A DNA stretch of 64,000 bases. Origin: Pyrenula massariospora (Eukaryota; Ascomycota; Eurotiomycetes; Pyrenulales; Pyrenulaceae). Position 1 is the first letter of the stretch; every line of letters starts with the position of its first letter. The position numbers and the translations under genes were made by a program. Below the pieces are notes generated by a model, which was not told where the DNA came from, did no database searches, and worked only from the letters and a program-made list of their open reading frames with translations. The stretch covers positions 248,001-312,000 of the forward strand of contig JAGFMI010000002.1 in NCBI GenBank assembly GCA_021030905.1. Reading direction: 5' to 3'. Positions 23,291-35,257 of this stretch are shown in pieces.

Positions 23291-23379
23291 ACTCAGAATC
23301 CAGAATCAAATGCGTGGAATTCAAGCTGGCAGCGACAATAAGTTTATTTACTAGGTAGTATCCAAAGGCGAATGATGGA

Positions 23380-24569
23380 TATGGGGCTAGCTATAGAGGA
23401 CTAAGACCTGAAAGAGTGCTGGAAAGAAGGCTATCAATCTGTCGAGCTATTACCGGCTGAATCCAAGACGCTCGTCGAGGTAATGGCTTGTACTGGGTGC
23501 TCTCTGTAGGAGGCGCAGTCAACTAGGTATGGCGTTGGGTACTCAATGTTCGTAAAAGTTTACCCGGAGGCTGTCACATCGATATCGATTCTATCATTTC
23601 GACCTATTAGCATTTGCTCAACAACTCAGCTGATAGTCGTTTGCAGCTCTATTCCACTGTACAAACGGTCTATACTTATCTCGGGATGTGCTGCATGTCC
23701 CAAGTCATTACCCTCCTCTCTAACTTTACCGTTGACTTTTCCCCGGTTACTGCGGTTACTTATAGATATTCGGCCAACCGCTGGGGCAATTGAACGTGTC
23801 TTCAAACGATCGTTCAGAACTATCTATGGTCCGCCAACGCGACATACGCTGCATACAGTTTTCCGAATCTTCTCCAAGCACTCGAGTCTCTCCGGATAGA
23901 TCATGATTGGCTTGTGGCTACGCATATGGGTAAGGAGACTCTTGTATCACGCGACGCAGGATGGGACCAAGGCCTCACTCATCAAATCGTGACCCAAATT
24001 ATCTTTCATGGTACACAGTACCTGTATTGGTCATAGATGGTAGACGCCGGTGTGCAAGTGATAGGAGCGCATTTCAATGTGAATGAGACTGTCGCTAGTA
24101 ACGTGAATAATTTCATTCTCCCTGCATGGAGGAATGCGAGCCATTCAATCGTGACGCAAATGTACGTTTGCTTCTTCATTCGTCTCATTTACCCTCCATG
24201 AACGCTCCCAGCTAATCCTTCTACAGGTCTATTTCCCCCGATCAGGCGAATACGATGGCGGCTACAAATGCGATTACTACCCACTGAACCCCTCTGGACA
24301 TTAACGTGACGCAAGGTTCCGGCTCCTCCATGAACGAGGCAGGTCTTTTCATGCCATACAATATGTCACGACGGGAATTTTATGGTGCCAATCTCGAAGC
24401 TCTAGTCCAGGTTAAGAAAGTCTATGATCCTCATGGCACGTTCTATGTGAGCCAGGGTGTTTCGCATTGTTCAGTGGAAGTGCCAGTAAAGGCCCCGGGA
24501 GGGAGCTGGAGTCAGGATGGGAAAAGGTGGTTCGACAGGAGCGGGCATTTGTGTGGAAGCCCAGATTGA
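23380..24569 (+). pseudogene. decayed FAD-linked oxidoreductase (PCMH/BBE family)
   Basis: Family blocks appear in the right order. First RAITG(stop)IQDARRGNGLYWVL and SVGGAVN, matching the VVTA...ASRxxNxDLYWALRGGGG motif. After a one-base shift comes YGVGYSMFVKVYPEAVTSIS, matching FGVVTSxTVKxYPE. Then the middle is hard to read. Then MVDAGVQVIGAHF and ILPAWRNASHSI. A good 65-bp intron follows (24162-24226, GTACGT...GCTAAT...CTACAG). Then ITTH(TGA)TPLDINVTQGSGSSMNEAG, and the berberine-bridge C-terminus FYGANLEALVQVKKVYDPHG / TFYVSQGV. In-frame stops occur at 23458-23460 (TGA), 23524-23526 (TAG) and 24285-24287 (TGA). The FAD-binding N-terminus is not recognisable. Intact relatives are secreted or secondary-metabolism oxidases. 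Confidence 0.75.
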
Positions 24570-25339
24570 GCGGTCCAAGGGAAAAGTAGGAGAGGCTGTT
24601 CGAACAGTCTTTCAGCATGTTCCAGGTTGACAAGATTAAGAAGCCGAGGTCGTGTAGCGCTAGATGTATTGTCAATGTGCGGTAAGCTGTTGCAATTTAG
24701 CCTCTTAAAGTATCTCACAGGATAGTGTCCCTGAGACAGAAATCAAATTTCATGTGCCATCCCGCCTTCGTGTGCTCATTAGCCCTTCTTAATCCATAGA
24801 CACAATACACATCACGCTGAACAGTTAGCACGACGCGGCCAAGCAGAGACATAGTTAAGAGCACAGCTATCTTAACATTGTGATCTCAAGACGCGTCATC
24901 TTTGCATTGATCCTGGGATCTTTTGGTTCATGATAATCCTGGTTGGACTGATGATCGTTTGCCAGCCAAATTTATAACACATGTTCAGAAGGGATCGACG
25001 ATCCGGCACAAAAGGGTCTTCTAGACCTTGTAAACAAGACGGTGGATCTGAACGGCGGTATTGAATCCCAAGGTTGCGGAATGAAATGATGTGAAGATAC
25101 TTGGAAGGGCACAAGCGACTATAATCTAGATAGTGATGGCTTTAGTAGTGTTGCAAAGATGTTGGCGTCATGTATCTGCATATAAGATCTGCAAGGACAG
25201 ATTTCGATCCTTTCGCACGAATCCTTGACATAGACCTTAAGATCATTTGGCGCGAGGTGGAGTCCTTGTTCAATCTCTTCTTGAATCATAAGACGCATTG
25301 CGGTGTTGAGTCAAGGTTTCATCACGCCAAGTAGGCGTG
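24570..25339. other. gene-poor spacer
   Basis: No gene or repeat recognised; short frames only. Confidence 0.5.
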
Positions 25340-25725
25340 GCCAATTTAAAAAAAATAAACACGAAGAGCTTTCGGGATCGAACCACTGACCTTTCCGTCA
25401 CATACATCCACAGCATATCTCCTTCAAGTGTTCGCCATTCCAGTCACCAAAACAGCAAAACTCGTGGCCTACTTGCCCTGGTCCCGCTACCAGGGGATGT
25501 AGTAGGTCGAGAAAGCCCTTCAAGACTTTTTTGATCGGGAGCCATACATTGTTACGCCGAGCGACAGCCTCAAGGGAGATCTGGTCTCGGAGGGACAGGT
25601 TTCAGAGAGCGGCCGCGTTGTCTCCCCTAGCCTGCTGCACTTAAGCTAGCCAGGCCAACCCCGCCTAGTAGCACAAAGCACTCAGTAATCTCGGTGATCG
25701 AGACCACTGAGCCACCTAGGGTCAC
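25340..25725 (-). repeat. possible tRNA-related repeat (SINE-like), uncertain
   Basis: On the minus strand the stretch begins near 25720 with GGTGGCTCAGTGGTCTCGAT, containing an A-box-like TGGCTCAGTGG. It ends near 25371-25391 with GGTCAGTGGTTCGATCCCGA, containing a B-box-like GGTTCGATCCC, then a run of T's. The two end segments also resemble each other (GG-TCAGTGGT-TCGATC). The boxes are far too distant for one tRNA promoter, so this may be two tRNA-like modules flanking a body, or a chance resemblance. No target-site duplication was identified. Confidence 0.3.
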
Positions 25726-28700
25726 ACCCTAGTCACTACTAGCGCCGTATGTTGAATCCAAGAGAAAATTGTAAAATATATAGCAATGTTTGAGAATGAA
25801 TATACTGGAGATGATGCCAGTCTGCACTTGCAAGAAAAAACCTTCAAACATCGAAGACTCACGAAGCCAATTGTTTGTGCGTATCGGTATCGGTACGCTG
25901 CTTCCGCCTTCTTTCCTCCCGATTCGCGGCTGCTCGTAGGCAGAGCCGCAGGTCGCGAGAGCGCACCTCTTCACTTCGTCTCCGCTGTGTATCTATTAAT
26001 TTTTTAATACGCTCGACATCCCTAGCTGACTTCAAGACTTGTAAGCACTGGCGCGACCTTAGGTACTGGACTATCTTTCCTGGACATCTTCCCTTCTGAC
26101 AAGTCGAAGTCCGCAAAACAAAAAAGGCCATACAAACATCGGGTCGATTTCGACGACAGGATTTCTGATATTGTAACAGAATTTCTTTTGGAATAGTATC
26201 CACTTTATAAACCTTTATGCACTTTGGGAAAGTCTCGCAATCCGCTCGGAGAGATCAAGCCATGTTCCAACGCAGTTCATAAACTTGTGCTTCATCCAAT
26301 ATCTTCCAAAGGCATGAATCCTTGTATGATTCGGAAGACGATGGATGGCGACTGATGCTATCATCGATGACGGAGGGTCTCTCCATGGTCGCTAAAAGAC
26401 AACTAGAACCAGTGACAACGGGCTATCCAGATTGTGTAATGCCGACCGTATTCCCTGACAGAGATTGGGGACCATCACCCAAAAATGCCAGCGAAGAAAT
26501 GTGATAGTATGATGAGATATACGACAAAGCGTGCCTATCAGCTTCAACCTGGTCTGTACTGGTAGTCTCGAACTGAGTCAAAGAACGACGTTCGGACAAG
26601 AAAAAGGCTAAACAAAGATAGCGGGGCGACTACTGAGGCAAATGGGGTTTGAACATTACATGCCGAACTTAGCTGAGCGGCTGTCTGCAACTTGCACTGT
26701 CGATGTCCTTGATATTCTCTCTTCTACTCGAGAAGAGAAAGGTCTCTATCTTTAGCCTCAATTCATATTTCTACGCTCTTTTTACTCGAAAGGCATGCAA
26801 CTCCGTTGGCTGGGATGTCTTCGCAAGCAGATCGATCGATCCAATAAAAATCCGGGCATCGACTACACACAAGGTGCTAGCCTGGTCATAGGAGATCAAC
26901 CCCTACCGCCTAGACTAGTGCTAACCAGTCCTTGCTCTTTAGTTCTCTACTGACCTTGCACGCTTGCCTACAGCGCATCTTATCTTCTCCGAGCATCGCC
27001 CACGTAAGGAGCGGTAAGTGGCTCCCTGAAGCTGATTCCTCTTGACGACGGCTACAACCATTATCTGAACCCCCCTTCTTTGGGCGTTTGAGCATGCACG
27101 AAGGCTGCGATATCTGAATTGCGGCGTTCTATTTCAGAGGCATCAGTATTTAGCGACATGATGATTACTGGCCATTACAATTTTTGCAGACTATTTGAAA
27201 TGGGGGCAAAGTAGGGCTTTTGATTTCGCCTTGTGGCCGCCATGTTCGACCGACCTGCGCGATGCTTTTGCTTGCTAGTTTGGCTGGTCATATTGCCAAA
27301 CCCAATGGCTTATCTTTGTAATGCCTGGGCTTAGAGATCGACCTGCAATCTGATGGAGAGAATGTCCCAAAAACACGAAAAGTCGAGAAGCACGCATAGA
27401 GAAAACAACTGGAAGCCATGGAAGACAATTGATACCGCAATAATTCTAATTCTACTGACCTATGCTCATCGAAGTACTAGAAGGATGTCAGTCTTGACCG
27501 TTCAGGACAAATGGCTTTCGTGGTACACAAATGCAATCGATGATCCCTGTACAGATGTTCAGCATTTGAGAGACACCGCTTTTGATTTATATACTTCATC
27601 GGATTGCCTGCAAGGTCTTGCCATTCTCAGTTCATCGTCAAGTCAAACATGATTTATGTGGAACTATCTTGAGCGGAATTCTGGCCATTTTATATGGCTT
27701 GGTCGACAACGAAGTCAAACGCAACCTTTTTATCAGGCTTCGCAACCTAATGGTGCCTCAGCCCGATCCCTTCTCTTCCCGGAACACATCATGTTGCCGT
27801 CCCCTCTGTCCATGTTTCAAACCATCTGGTGGCTTAAGTGATTGCCTTTTCTCTCCGCGCTATGCATGATGCTAATGGCTGGGTACACATATGGAATTGG
27901 ACTTGAAAGACCCAGCCGACATAGTTGAGATGAAAGGCGAGCGTTCCGGTTATGACATGGTAATTGAGAAAGGTGCTCTCAATCATTGAATATTAGCTAC
28001 ATAAAATAAAGCAGATTTCGAATCCCTGTGTGATCACTACCATATCGTCTTCGCCGAGCAAGCTTCTTCTCTTCCTAGTCACTATGCCTTCTCTTGCCAC
28101 CCCTTCACTGCTCGTGCGCTTTTTACGCTCCATGACCTCCCAATGTATGTAATGACATTCCCATCCTCTTCTCCGTTCTCCCTATCGCCACAAGCAATTC
28201 CCTCTCTTCATTCCCTCTATTCCCCTCCATTGCCCTTCAACTCACTCTATCCTGTACCATCCATTGCCCTTCCTTTACTTTCTTCTTTTTATATCATACC
28301 CCTCCTACTTGGCAACAACATCCTCCCTAACAACCAAGAACGACGCCTCCACAAACACCGTCCACGCAATCTCTTGCTAGGAACAACGGTTTCCGCCAGT
28401 CATTAACATGGAATTGCCGCTCACCTTTCTCAAGCCACCCTCGTATTCTGCGCAGATGTGAGGGTAGTAGTGAAGAGCGACCGCGTGGCAATGTTGGAAA
28501 GGCTTTTGAGGAGAAGGAGGTGCAGAGTGCGGGACGATAGTGGGTGTTAGTCAGGGAGACGGAGACGAAAGCGGAGAGGAAGTATGCAAGGTGGGCGGCT
28601 AATGCGGTTCTCTTTTTATGAGCTGCAACATCACTTTGAATGTCAACATATATCGTCGAATCTATAGCTTCGCGAAGACGCGGTTGTGGTAGGATAGGCT

Positions 28701-29228
28701 CTGCTTGAGATAGCAGCTAGAGCAGCTAGAGCAGCTGTCGGCGGAAGAAGACCATCATGAAGCCTTGAACTGTTGGAGATCTTGGTGGATCGGATATGTT
28801 TGGCAGCCGAGAGAGCTGTACTTCCATCTATATTTGACAACTCAGACATTGACGGCTTGACGGATCTTGGGAGACCGCCCCCGACCCGCATATCGAGTGG
28901 ATAAAATGTTCACTGAATGCGCTGTCCTTGGCGTTCCGCGCACCCTGCTATTCCTGAAAAGGCAAGGTGTATACGGTCGAACGCGTCCCCGGCGCGTTGT
29001 CCATGGCAAGAGACCGAACCCTCGCTTGGTAGCTGGAACCTGGGCAGATGGAATGGAAGCCACGAAACCACCAGACCTCTTTCAACAATCTTGCGGACGT
29101 CTCTGGACTGTCTTTTTGTTTGGTTCAATGGCGCCATGACATCGTTTCCCAACTGATGCACCCATGTATCTTCACAACGGCTGTCAACAAACCTTGGAAC
29201 AGGTCGTCGGACCTTTCCATTGCTGACC
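25726..29228. other. gene-poor spacer before EXO1
   Basis: 3.5 kb with no recognisable gene. The longest frames are about 100 residues and match nothing I know. A C/T-rich stretch occurs at 28080-28330. The last few hundred bases must hold the EXO1 promoter. Confidence 0.5.
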
Positions 29229-31473
29229 ATGGGCATTACAGGTACGAAGTCTGGTTCAAAATTCTACTCTTCTATGGCTCACGATAATTAGGACTATTGC
29301 CTCTACTGAAGAGTATTCACAAGCCTTGTAAACTTGAAAATCTTCGAGGCAAGACGCTTGGGGTCGATGCCTATGTCTGGCTCCATCGTGGAATTACCAC
29401 TTGTCCTATCGAGCTTGCTCTAGGCAAACCAACGACCAGGTGAGTCTTGAGATATTTACCAATAGACTGCCATCGAATATTGAAGCCTGATTATGGTATA
29501 GACATATCCACTATGCGCTAAAACAAGTTCGCATGCTCCTTCATTTCGGTGTCCAACCCTACCTTGTTTTCGATGGAGATCATCTTCCTGGTAAGGCAGA
29601 AACAGAACGAGAACGATATGAGCGCCGTCAGGAGAGTAAAGAGCGTGGTCTCGCACTGTATCACGCAGGTCGAACTTCTCAGGCTTATCAAGAGCTCCAG
29701 AAGGCTATTGACGTCACACCGCAAATGGCTCGCCAACTAATCGACGAACTAAAACGCATGAAGATTCCCTATATTGTGGCACCGTATGAGGCAGATGCTC
29801 AGCTTGCCTACCTAGAACGGAAAGGTATCGTCGATGGGGTTGTGTCCGAGGATTCTGATCTGTTGGTATTTGGGGTAAAGCGACTCCTGACGAAGCTTGA
29901 CCCGTATGGTGGTTGCATCGAGATCAACCGTACTGACTTCACGGCTTGTCGAGACATCAGTCTCATCGGATGGACAGACGCTGACTTCCGTCATATGGCG
30001 ATCCTGTCTGGCTGCGATTACCTTCCGAACATCAGCAGGGTTGGATTGAAGACAGCTTATCGCTACGTGCGCAAGTATAAGGATGTTGAGAAAATATTGA
30101 AGATGTTCTCCTTCGATGGCCAATTCTGTGTCCCGCTAGGCTACCTGGAGAAATTTAGGCAGGCAGAAATTGCCTTCGTGCACCATCGAGTGTTCTGTCC
30201 CGTCACTCAGAAGATGGCGTTTTTGAATGACCTACGGCCAGGAATGAAAGAAGCGGACTTGCCTGTCTTGGGAGAGGACGTGGTTGCAGAACTGGCGGTT
30301 GGGGTCGCATGTGGTGATCTGCATCCCATGAATAAGCAACCATTGATTACTGGACCCGCCAGGTTTTCTAGAGGGTTAGAGCCGCGTCGAGTGACAATGG
30401 GCTCAACACATGAGCTCAAGGCACAGCGTCCGCTCGATGGCTGGATTAAGCCGAGACGAGTTCCGCTGGCGGAGCTCGACCCCAATAGTCTGAATTACTC
30501 GCCAAGCCAGATCCGAATGATCGAGGCAAACACCAACGTCTCCTGGGAGCCAATGTCAGTGTCTTCCGCTCCTCAGGTGAGGCGGTCTACTTCCATCTTA
30601 CCCGATCAACCAAACACACCAATATTGCCTAGTACAGAGCGCAAAGCTTTTCTATCAAGAGCAGCGAACGTTCCAATGCCTGACTCGGCTCCGAAATCTT
30701 CGAAGCGCCAGCGTCTTTGCACTGACATTGGTAGCGGCTCTTCCCCCGCTGCTCTCAAAGTCAGTCCTTTTTTCAACAAGGGCGAGCCAAGTTCAACAAC
30801 CCGGAAGAAGTCTAGGGCAAAAAGGAAGCAGGAATCCGAGTTCAATATATTCTCTGATGACTCTGTCGAGGAGGCCATGATGGAACTGCGCGATCTTGAC
30901 CATGCAACGACAATGAGTAAACTCCAAGTGCACGTGGATGGGCTTCAGAATGCACCTCCTCCAATGACAGATGAGATTGTTGAGACAGAACCTCACGCAC
31001 AACCTCGAGACGAGGGTGACAAGGTGACTAACTCTCAGCATTCGGTCTTAAATGCGTTGAATGAGAATTCCACCAAGACCCAATCCGAGGCACAAAAGAT
31101 AGAAATTGGCCGGGCCGCACTTCAAGTCAAATCTGCCAACAGTCCTGCAAAACGTCGCGTGGCCGTTAGCACCCCCCAAAAATATCACGGTGATTTAAGA
31201 GCCACTAAATCCCTACAAGCACTTCGCAATAAACTATCAGACGACAAATTCTTGACTACGCAGAATGCCACGTACGATACTGAGGGCGGTGGCTACGAGT
31301 CGGACAGTCCAGTCATTCGCAAAGGTGCGCAGCAGTCTGCGGGATTGTTCGGCGGCAGCGAAGATCTTTTAGTTCCTAATAGCGAGGATGAAGGCGAAGA
31401 AATCTCCGAGGTGGAAGAGGGAACTAAAGTCTCGAGCTTGAATCTCGGGAAATTCAAGTTTACCTGCAAATAA
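29229..31473 (+). CDS. EXO1: exonuclease 1 (Rad2/XPG family)
   Basis: Three exons: 29229-29241, 29292-29439 and 29502-31473, giving 710 aa. The tiny first exon encodes MGIT plus one base; splicing restores MGITGLLPLLKSIHKPCKL, the universal EXO1 N-terminus. Known: 5'-3' double-strand DNA exonuclease and flap nuclease for mismatch repair and end resection. Seen: N domain with Asp30 (GVDAYVWLHRG) and VFDGDHLP; I domain with APYEADAQLAYLERKGIVDG and SEDSDLLVFG; SGCDYLPNI and the helix-hairpin-helix GLKTAYRYVRK. The second half is long, polar and poorly conserved, with a basic KKSRAKRKQ stretch that could be a nuclear signal and many acidic runs. The first in-frame Met of the third exon would lose Asp30, so the short first exon is needed. 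Assignment very secure. Confidence 0.95.
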
Positions 31474-32513
31474 TTCTCGATCGTTTTCGGGCTTTCTCTG
31501 ATCTCTTGTATGGCATAGCGAAAGGGCATGATAAAGTTGCATTGATAGGCTGTTCAGGCGTTGGCAAAGATGGCAATTCTATTCTCGAACACTCGCGGTC
31601 GCTTTGGGAAAAGGGTGTCGCTCTGATGCGCGTACAAGCTTTCTTAAGATGGGATACTTGGATAGCGATTAGATTTGGCATGGCGGCGTTTTGCAAGCTG
31701 TTCTAAACGGGCTTGGATGCATGCTTGGGTCTCTCTGAGGTGAGGAAATATACCTTCAGGTCGTACTGTGAGCGCCGGCCTGACATAATGCCAACGACAC
31801 GATCCAGGTTTTTGGTATAGGATTGATCGCATAATAATAACAGAAGTTCGTGGCAACAGCTATTACAATCTCCGCAGTCCGTCTGATTGCTCAGGTCGAG
31901 GTGGTTGGGGCAAGGCCCACCGACGTCACCGCTTTCTGCAGTGGCAGGAAAGACGCTAAACCACATGGAGGAAAACCAAAACAACGGCAACCAGCATTAG
32001 CGGCCTAGCTTCTTTCCAGCCATCTTCAGAATTCCAGCCTCATGGTTTTCGACGACAGCAAATTGACGAGGCTATAGGGCGGTTTGGCAGGAAAAGTCCA
32101 CTACATTGAGCTACGAACACCTTTCCTTTTACCCTCTTATCCACACATCTCTACCTTTCATCTTCTGAGCTACATCAACGAAGGTGTGTTTCTAACCTAA
32201 GGTGAAAAGCAGATACGTCGAAGCCACAGCCATACCTCTTCTCACGTGGAGCGAAGAATCTTGCATACCTGTCTACCATCTCGCATACCTTCCACCCTCA
32301 TACAATCCGATAGTCTTTAATCGTACATTCCTGATACCTTAGTCCAAGTGCTGCACAAGTCGTCCTCTATCGATCACGAGCCCTATTGTGACTCGGTACT
32401 GGGAGGCCTCAGTCGACTCCGTCCTCTTGGACGGACTGCGAAGGAGTGTGGAAGAGGACGCAGGACAGTGAACGACTGTCTGCAAAAGTCGGAGGGAAGA
32501 GTACAGAGTCAAA
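31474..32513. other. intergenic, EXO1 3' flank and FIG1 promoter
   Basis: No gene seen. The 32100-32350 part is strongly pyrimidine-rich, fitting a promoter/leader for FIG1. Confidence 0.6.
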
Positions 32514-33451
32514 ATGGCAACCGTCAGATTTCAAACAGGATGGAGAAGATTTATACCAGCAATCGGATACCATCATGTTCTGATGATACTAATCGCCATT
32601 GCTATCGTGCTATTATGTGAGTAAAATACCGTTTGGCTTTGGTCATTGGTCTCTTGACCCACGAAGCATAGGCTAACAGGTTCCAGCCCTTCTTCTAGCA
32701 GGATGCTCGTCTACGTCGCCCGCAATTCCCGATATCTTCCTCATCAACTTCTATTACCATAAGTACCCACCAACCTTTGACCCTGCTCAGGTCGATCCGG
32801 GAGTGACCACAGCCATTGCCAACATCGTGGGCAATGCTGACCTTGAGGTCCGCGTCGGCTACTTTGGCATCTGCATCCAACCCGACAATGGCGCTTTCAT
32901 GTGCAATCAGAACGCATCTGCTCTCGCCGACCTGGTCAGTGTGGATCAAGATCCTCTGAACCTAATATGGGTAGCGAGCACCTTCAAAGACAGTATCGTC
33001 TTCCCATACCTGATGTAAGGCCACCTCCGCCCATCTTCGACAAGCTCCTTTATATGCTAACATTCTTTACAGCATCGTTGCCATCGTGCTAGCCTTCCTC
33101 TCCTTCCTCCTCCTCGCCACCTTCCCCGGCTGGCATGAAGAAGCCACCGCCGACGGCTCCGAACGCGAAGTCAAACCTTTCCCATCCCGACCCGTCTCCC
33201 AGATCGCCCTTGCCACCATCTTCATCGCCTCCGTCTTCGTCCTCGTCTCGGTCATGTGGCAGCATACGGCTGCCGTTGCTGCATCACAGGTCGCTCAAGA
33301 CTTGGGCAATGGGAGCGTGAAGAGTGGTGTAGGAACGACAGCGATGATATTAGGATGGTTCGGGTTCGGATTGCTAGTTGTTGTGACGTTGGGGCTCTTG
33401 GTGATGATTTTGAGTATCAGTCTGCTGGACAGGTTGACGGATGATGTTTGA
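32514..33451 (+). CDS. FIG1: Fig1-type Ca2+ regulator and membrane-fusion protein
   Basis: Three exons: 32514-32616, 32687-33014 and 33073-33451, giving 269 aa. Known: yeast Fig1 is a claudin-like four-helix protein induced by pheromone, needed for low-affinity Ca2+ entry and efficient cell fusion; filamentous fungi also use it in sexual development. Seen: helix 1 at about residues 20-42 (HHVLMILIAIAIVLL), an outside loop with PDIFLINFYYHKYPP and the family motif VRVGYFGICIQPDNGAFMC, then helices 2-4 in exon 3 (IVAIVLAFLSFLLLATF; QIALATIFIASVFVLVSV; ILGWFGFGLLVVVTLGLLVM). Intron 1 uses the TTCCAG acceptor at 32686, since using the nearer CAG would break the frame. The short C-terminus is cytosolic. 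Confidence 0.93.
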
Positions 33452-34439
33452 TGTGGATTAAGAAGCTTAAAGGCAACAAAGTGTTCAGAAATAAACGACG
33501 CAATAGGAGATCTGAGACGAAGATCAGGGAAACTTGCATGTGATCGGCGAAACAGCGAAAGACTTGAAAGATTCTTGCATAATATGGTTACTAGAGGTAC
33601 CTGGTTGGGAATATAGGCTGACGGATTGGGTATACGGCGAAAAGCTGAAGTGGGACTTCATGTACAAATTGAAGAGACCTGTCTCAATGAGACAATGGGT
33701 ACTGCATGGTATCGTGGTCCAGGAAATAATCAACTTGATCATATCGGGTGGACTTTGCAATGGTTACTACAGATCATATAGCGCTTCAAAAAGACTTTGT
33801 GTATAGCAAATAAAGACTTTGACCAAGCTTGTTGTTTCTTCAGCCCCGAATCGGAGCTTACGCAGGTCATCACGGCATACTCCTTTTCAGATTGGTTGAT
33901 AACATCATCCTCAATGTCAAATTTATGAAAGAGCCTTTCCCTCGGCCCTCGAAAATTGTGATCCGTACGTCTTAAGCTGGTTGCCTGATTACCGCGCACT
34001 TCTTTCCCTTTCATCGGCAACGGGCTCTTCTCTCTTTCACCGGCTCACTCTTCCACGCAGGAAAGGACTTCGTATGCTAAGGGGCGAGACATTCTTGAAC
34101 TCGCTGACACTGACATTGGAGCTCCAAGTCACTCTCGAATCAACGCTGATACGATCATTGGCGTGAGATAGGTTGTGAAAGACTCCAAGACGTGAAAGAA
34201 ATTGCTCGATTATGCCCGGTATCGACCGGCGATGATTGTGATGTCCCACGATTCTGTTGGGCACACACATGAGGATCGCACTGTATCGCTGGGGAGATCG
34301 AGTCTATATGCTCCTTCGTCAGACCTGCTCGTGTAGAGTAATCCTCACGGATCCAGTCGGCCGCTGCCGGTTTTTAACAACTTTGCAGGATGTAGCGCTG
34401 CAATGGCTTGCGTGAGTCAGCTTAAGAGTGTGGATTCTC
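33452..34439. other. intergenic, converging 3' flanks
   Basis: About 1 kb between FIG1 and TLG1 ends. Short frames only; nothing recognised. Confidence 0.6.
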
Positions 34440-35257
34440 TCAAAGTGCAATCACTAGGATTAGAAGTATGATTAGCACAACAATAAGGACAGCAATGCAG
34501 CAGCTCGACACGGAGTCTGCCCAAAATGTCAGCCATATCCTCATACAACCTTCCCAATCTCTTCTCACCTTCATTCTTCCGGATGATAGTCCCAACCTTC
34601 TTCACTCCATTCTGCAGCTTTCCTCCCACCCGATCTGCTATGGTATCTACCTCATCAATCATGACAGCCTGCTCTTCCAACTCTCTCCCCATCGTATCCG
34701 CCTGCTGCCTCAGATTTCCCACCGTCTTGAACACCCCGTCCAACTGCTCATCCTGCTCGTGCATCATCTCCATCTGCCGCTGCTGCTCAAATTCGGAGTA
34801 ATCATCAACCGGTTCGTCGTGCACGTTGTCAAAATCTGCCGGATTCGGCAGGGCATTTCCTCCATGGCTTACAGTCTCGAGCAGCTCCTTCCGCATGCTC
34901 TCTATCTCGCCGCCGACCTCGGTGACGAGGCGGCGGCGCCGGGATACTTCGTCGACATCGAGGCCGAAGCGGTAGGGGTCGTGCTCGACGGCTTGGACAG
35001 AGTCAATGAGGTCGTGGAGGTCGGTGGAGAGATCGGAGAGGGTGGATTGGAGTTCGGTGCGGGCTTGGACGAGTTCGGGAGAGGTCGGGGAGGTGGCGAG
35101 GGAGCGAATGCGGAGGTAGGAGGAAAAGAGGGGGCGTGTTTGTTGAAGGGCGGAGAGGACGTCGCTTTTCGAATGGTCAGACGGCGAGTGGTTAGAGGAT
35201 GGTAGGGCAAGGGACGTACGCTTGCACCTGAAGGAATGGGTCTTCTGCGGACGCCAT
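34440..35257 (-). CDS. TLG1: t-SNARE Tlg1 (syntaxin-6 type)
   Basis: Three exons on the minus strand: 35220-35257, 34569-35164 and 34440-34516 (introns 55 and 52 bp), giving 236 aa. Known: Qc-SNARE of the trans-Golgi/early endosome. Seen: syntaxin-6 N-terminal domain from MASAEDPFLQVQADVLSALQ through DLSTDLHDLIDSVQAVEHDP; SNARE motif at about 140-205 with heptads (MHEQDEQLDGVFKTVGNLRQ; Gln in the zero layer fits EEQAVMIDEVD); then SVSSCCIAVLIVVLIILLIL, a C-terminal anchor supplied only by the last short exon. Reading through the last intron would remove the anchor, so this splice is functionally decisive. The Cys pair next to the anchor could be palmitoylated (inference). Works in the same traffic route as the auxilin. 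Confidence 0.94.

Noticed and set aside
25371-25720. tRNA gene
   Set aside because: Box-like motifs are over 300 bp apart and no cloverleaf can be drawn; kept only as a possible tRNA-related repeat.
34468-35205. 245-residue plus-strand frame
   Set aside because: Antisense shadow of TLG1, whose SNARE motif and splice joins are clear.
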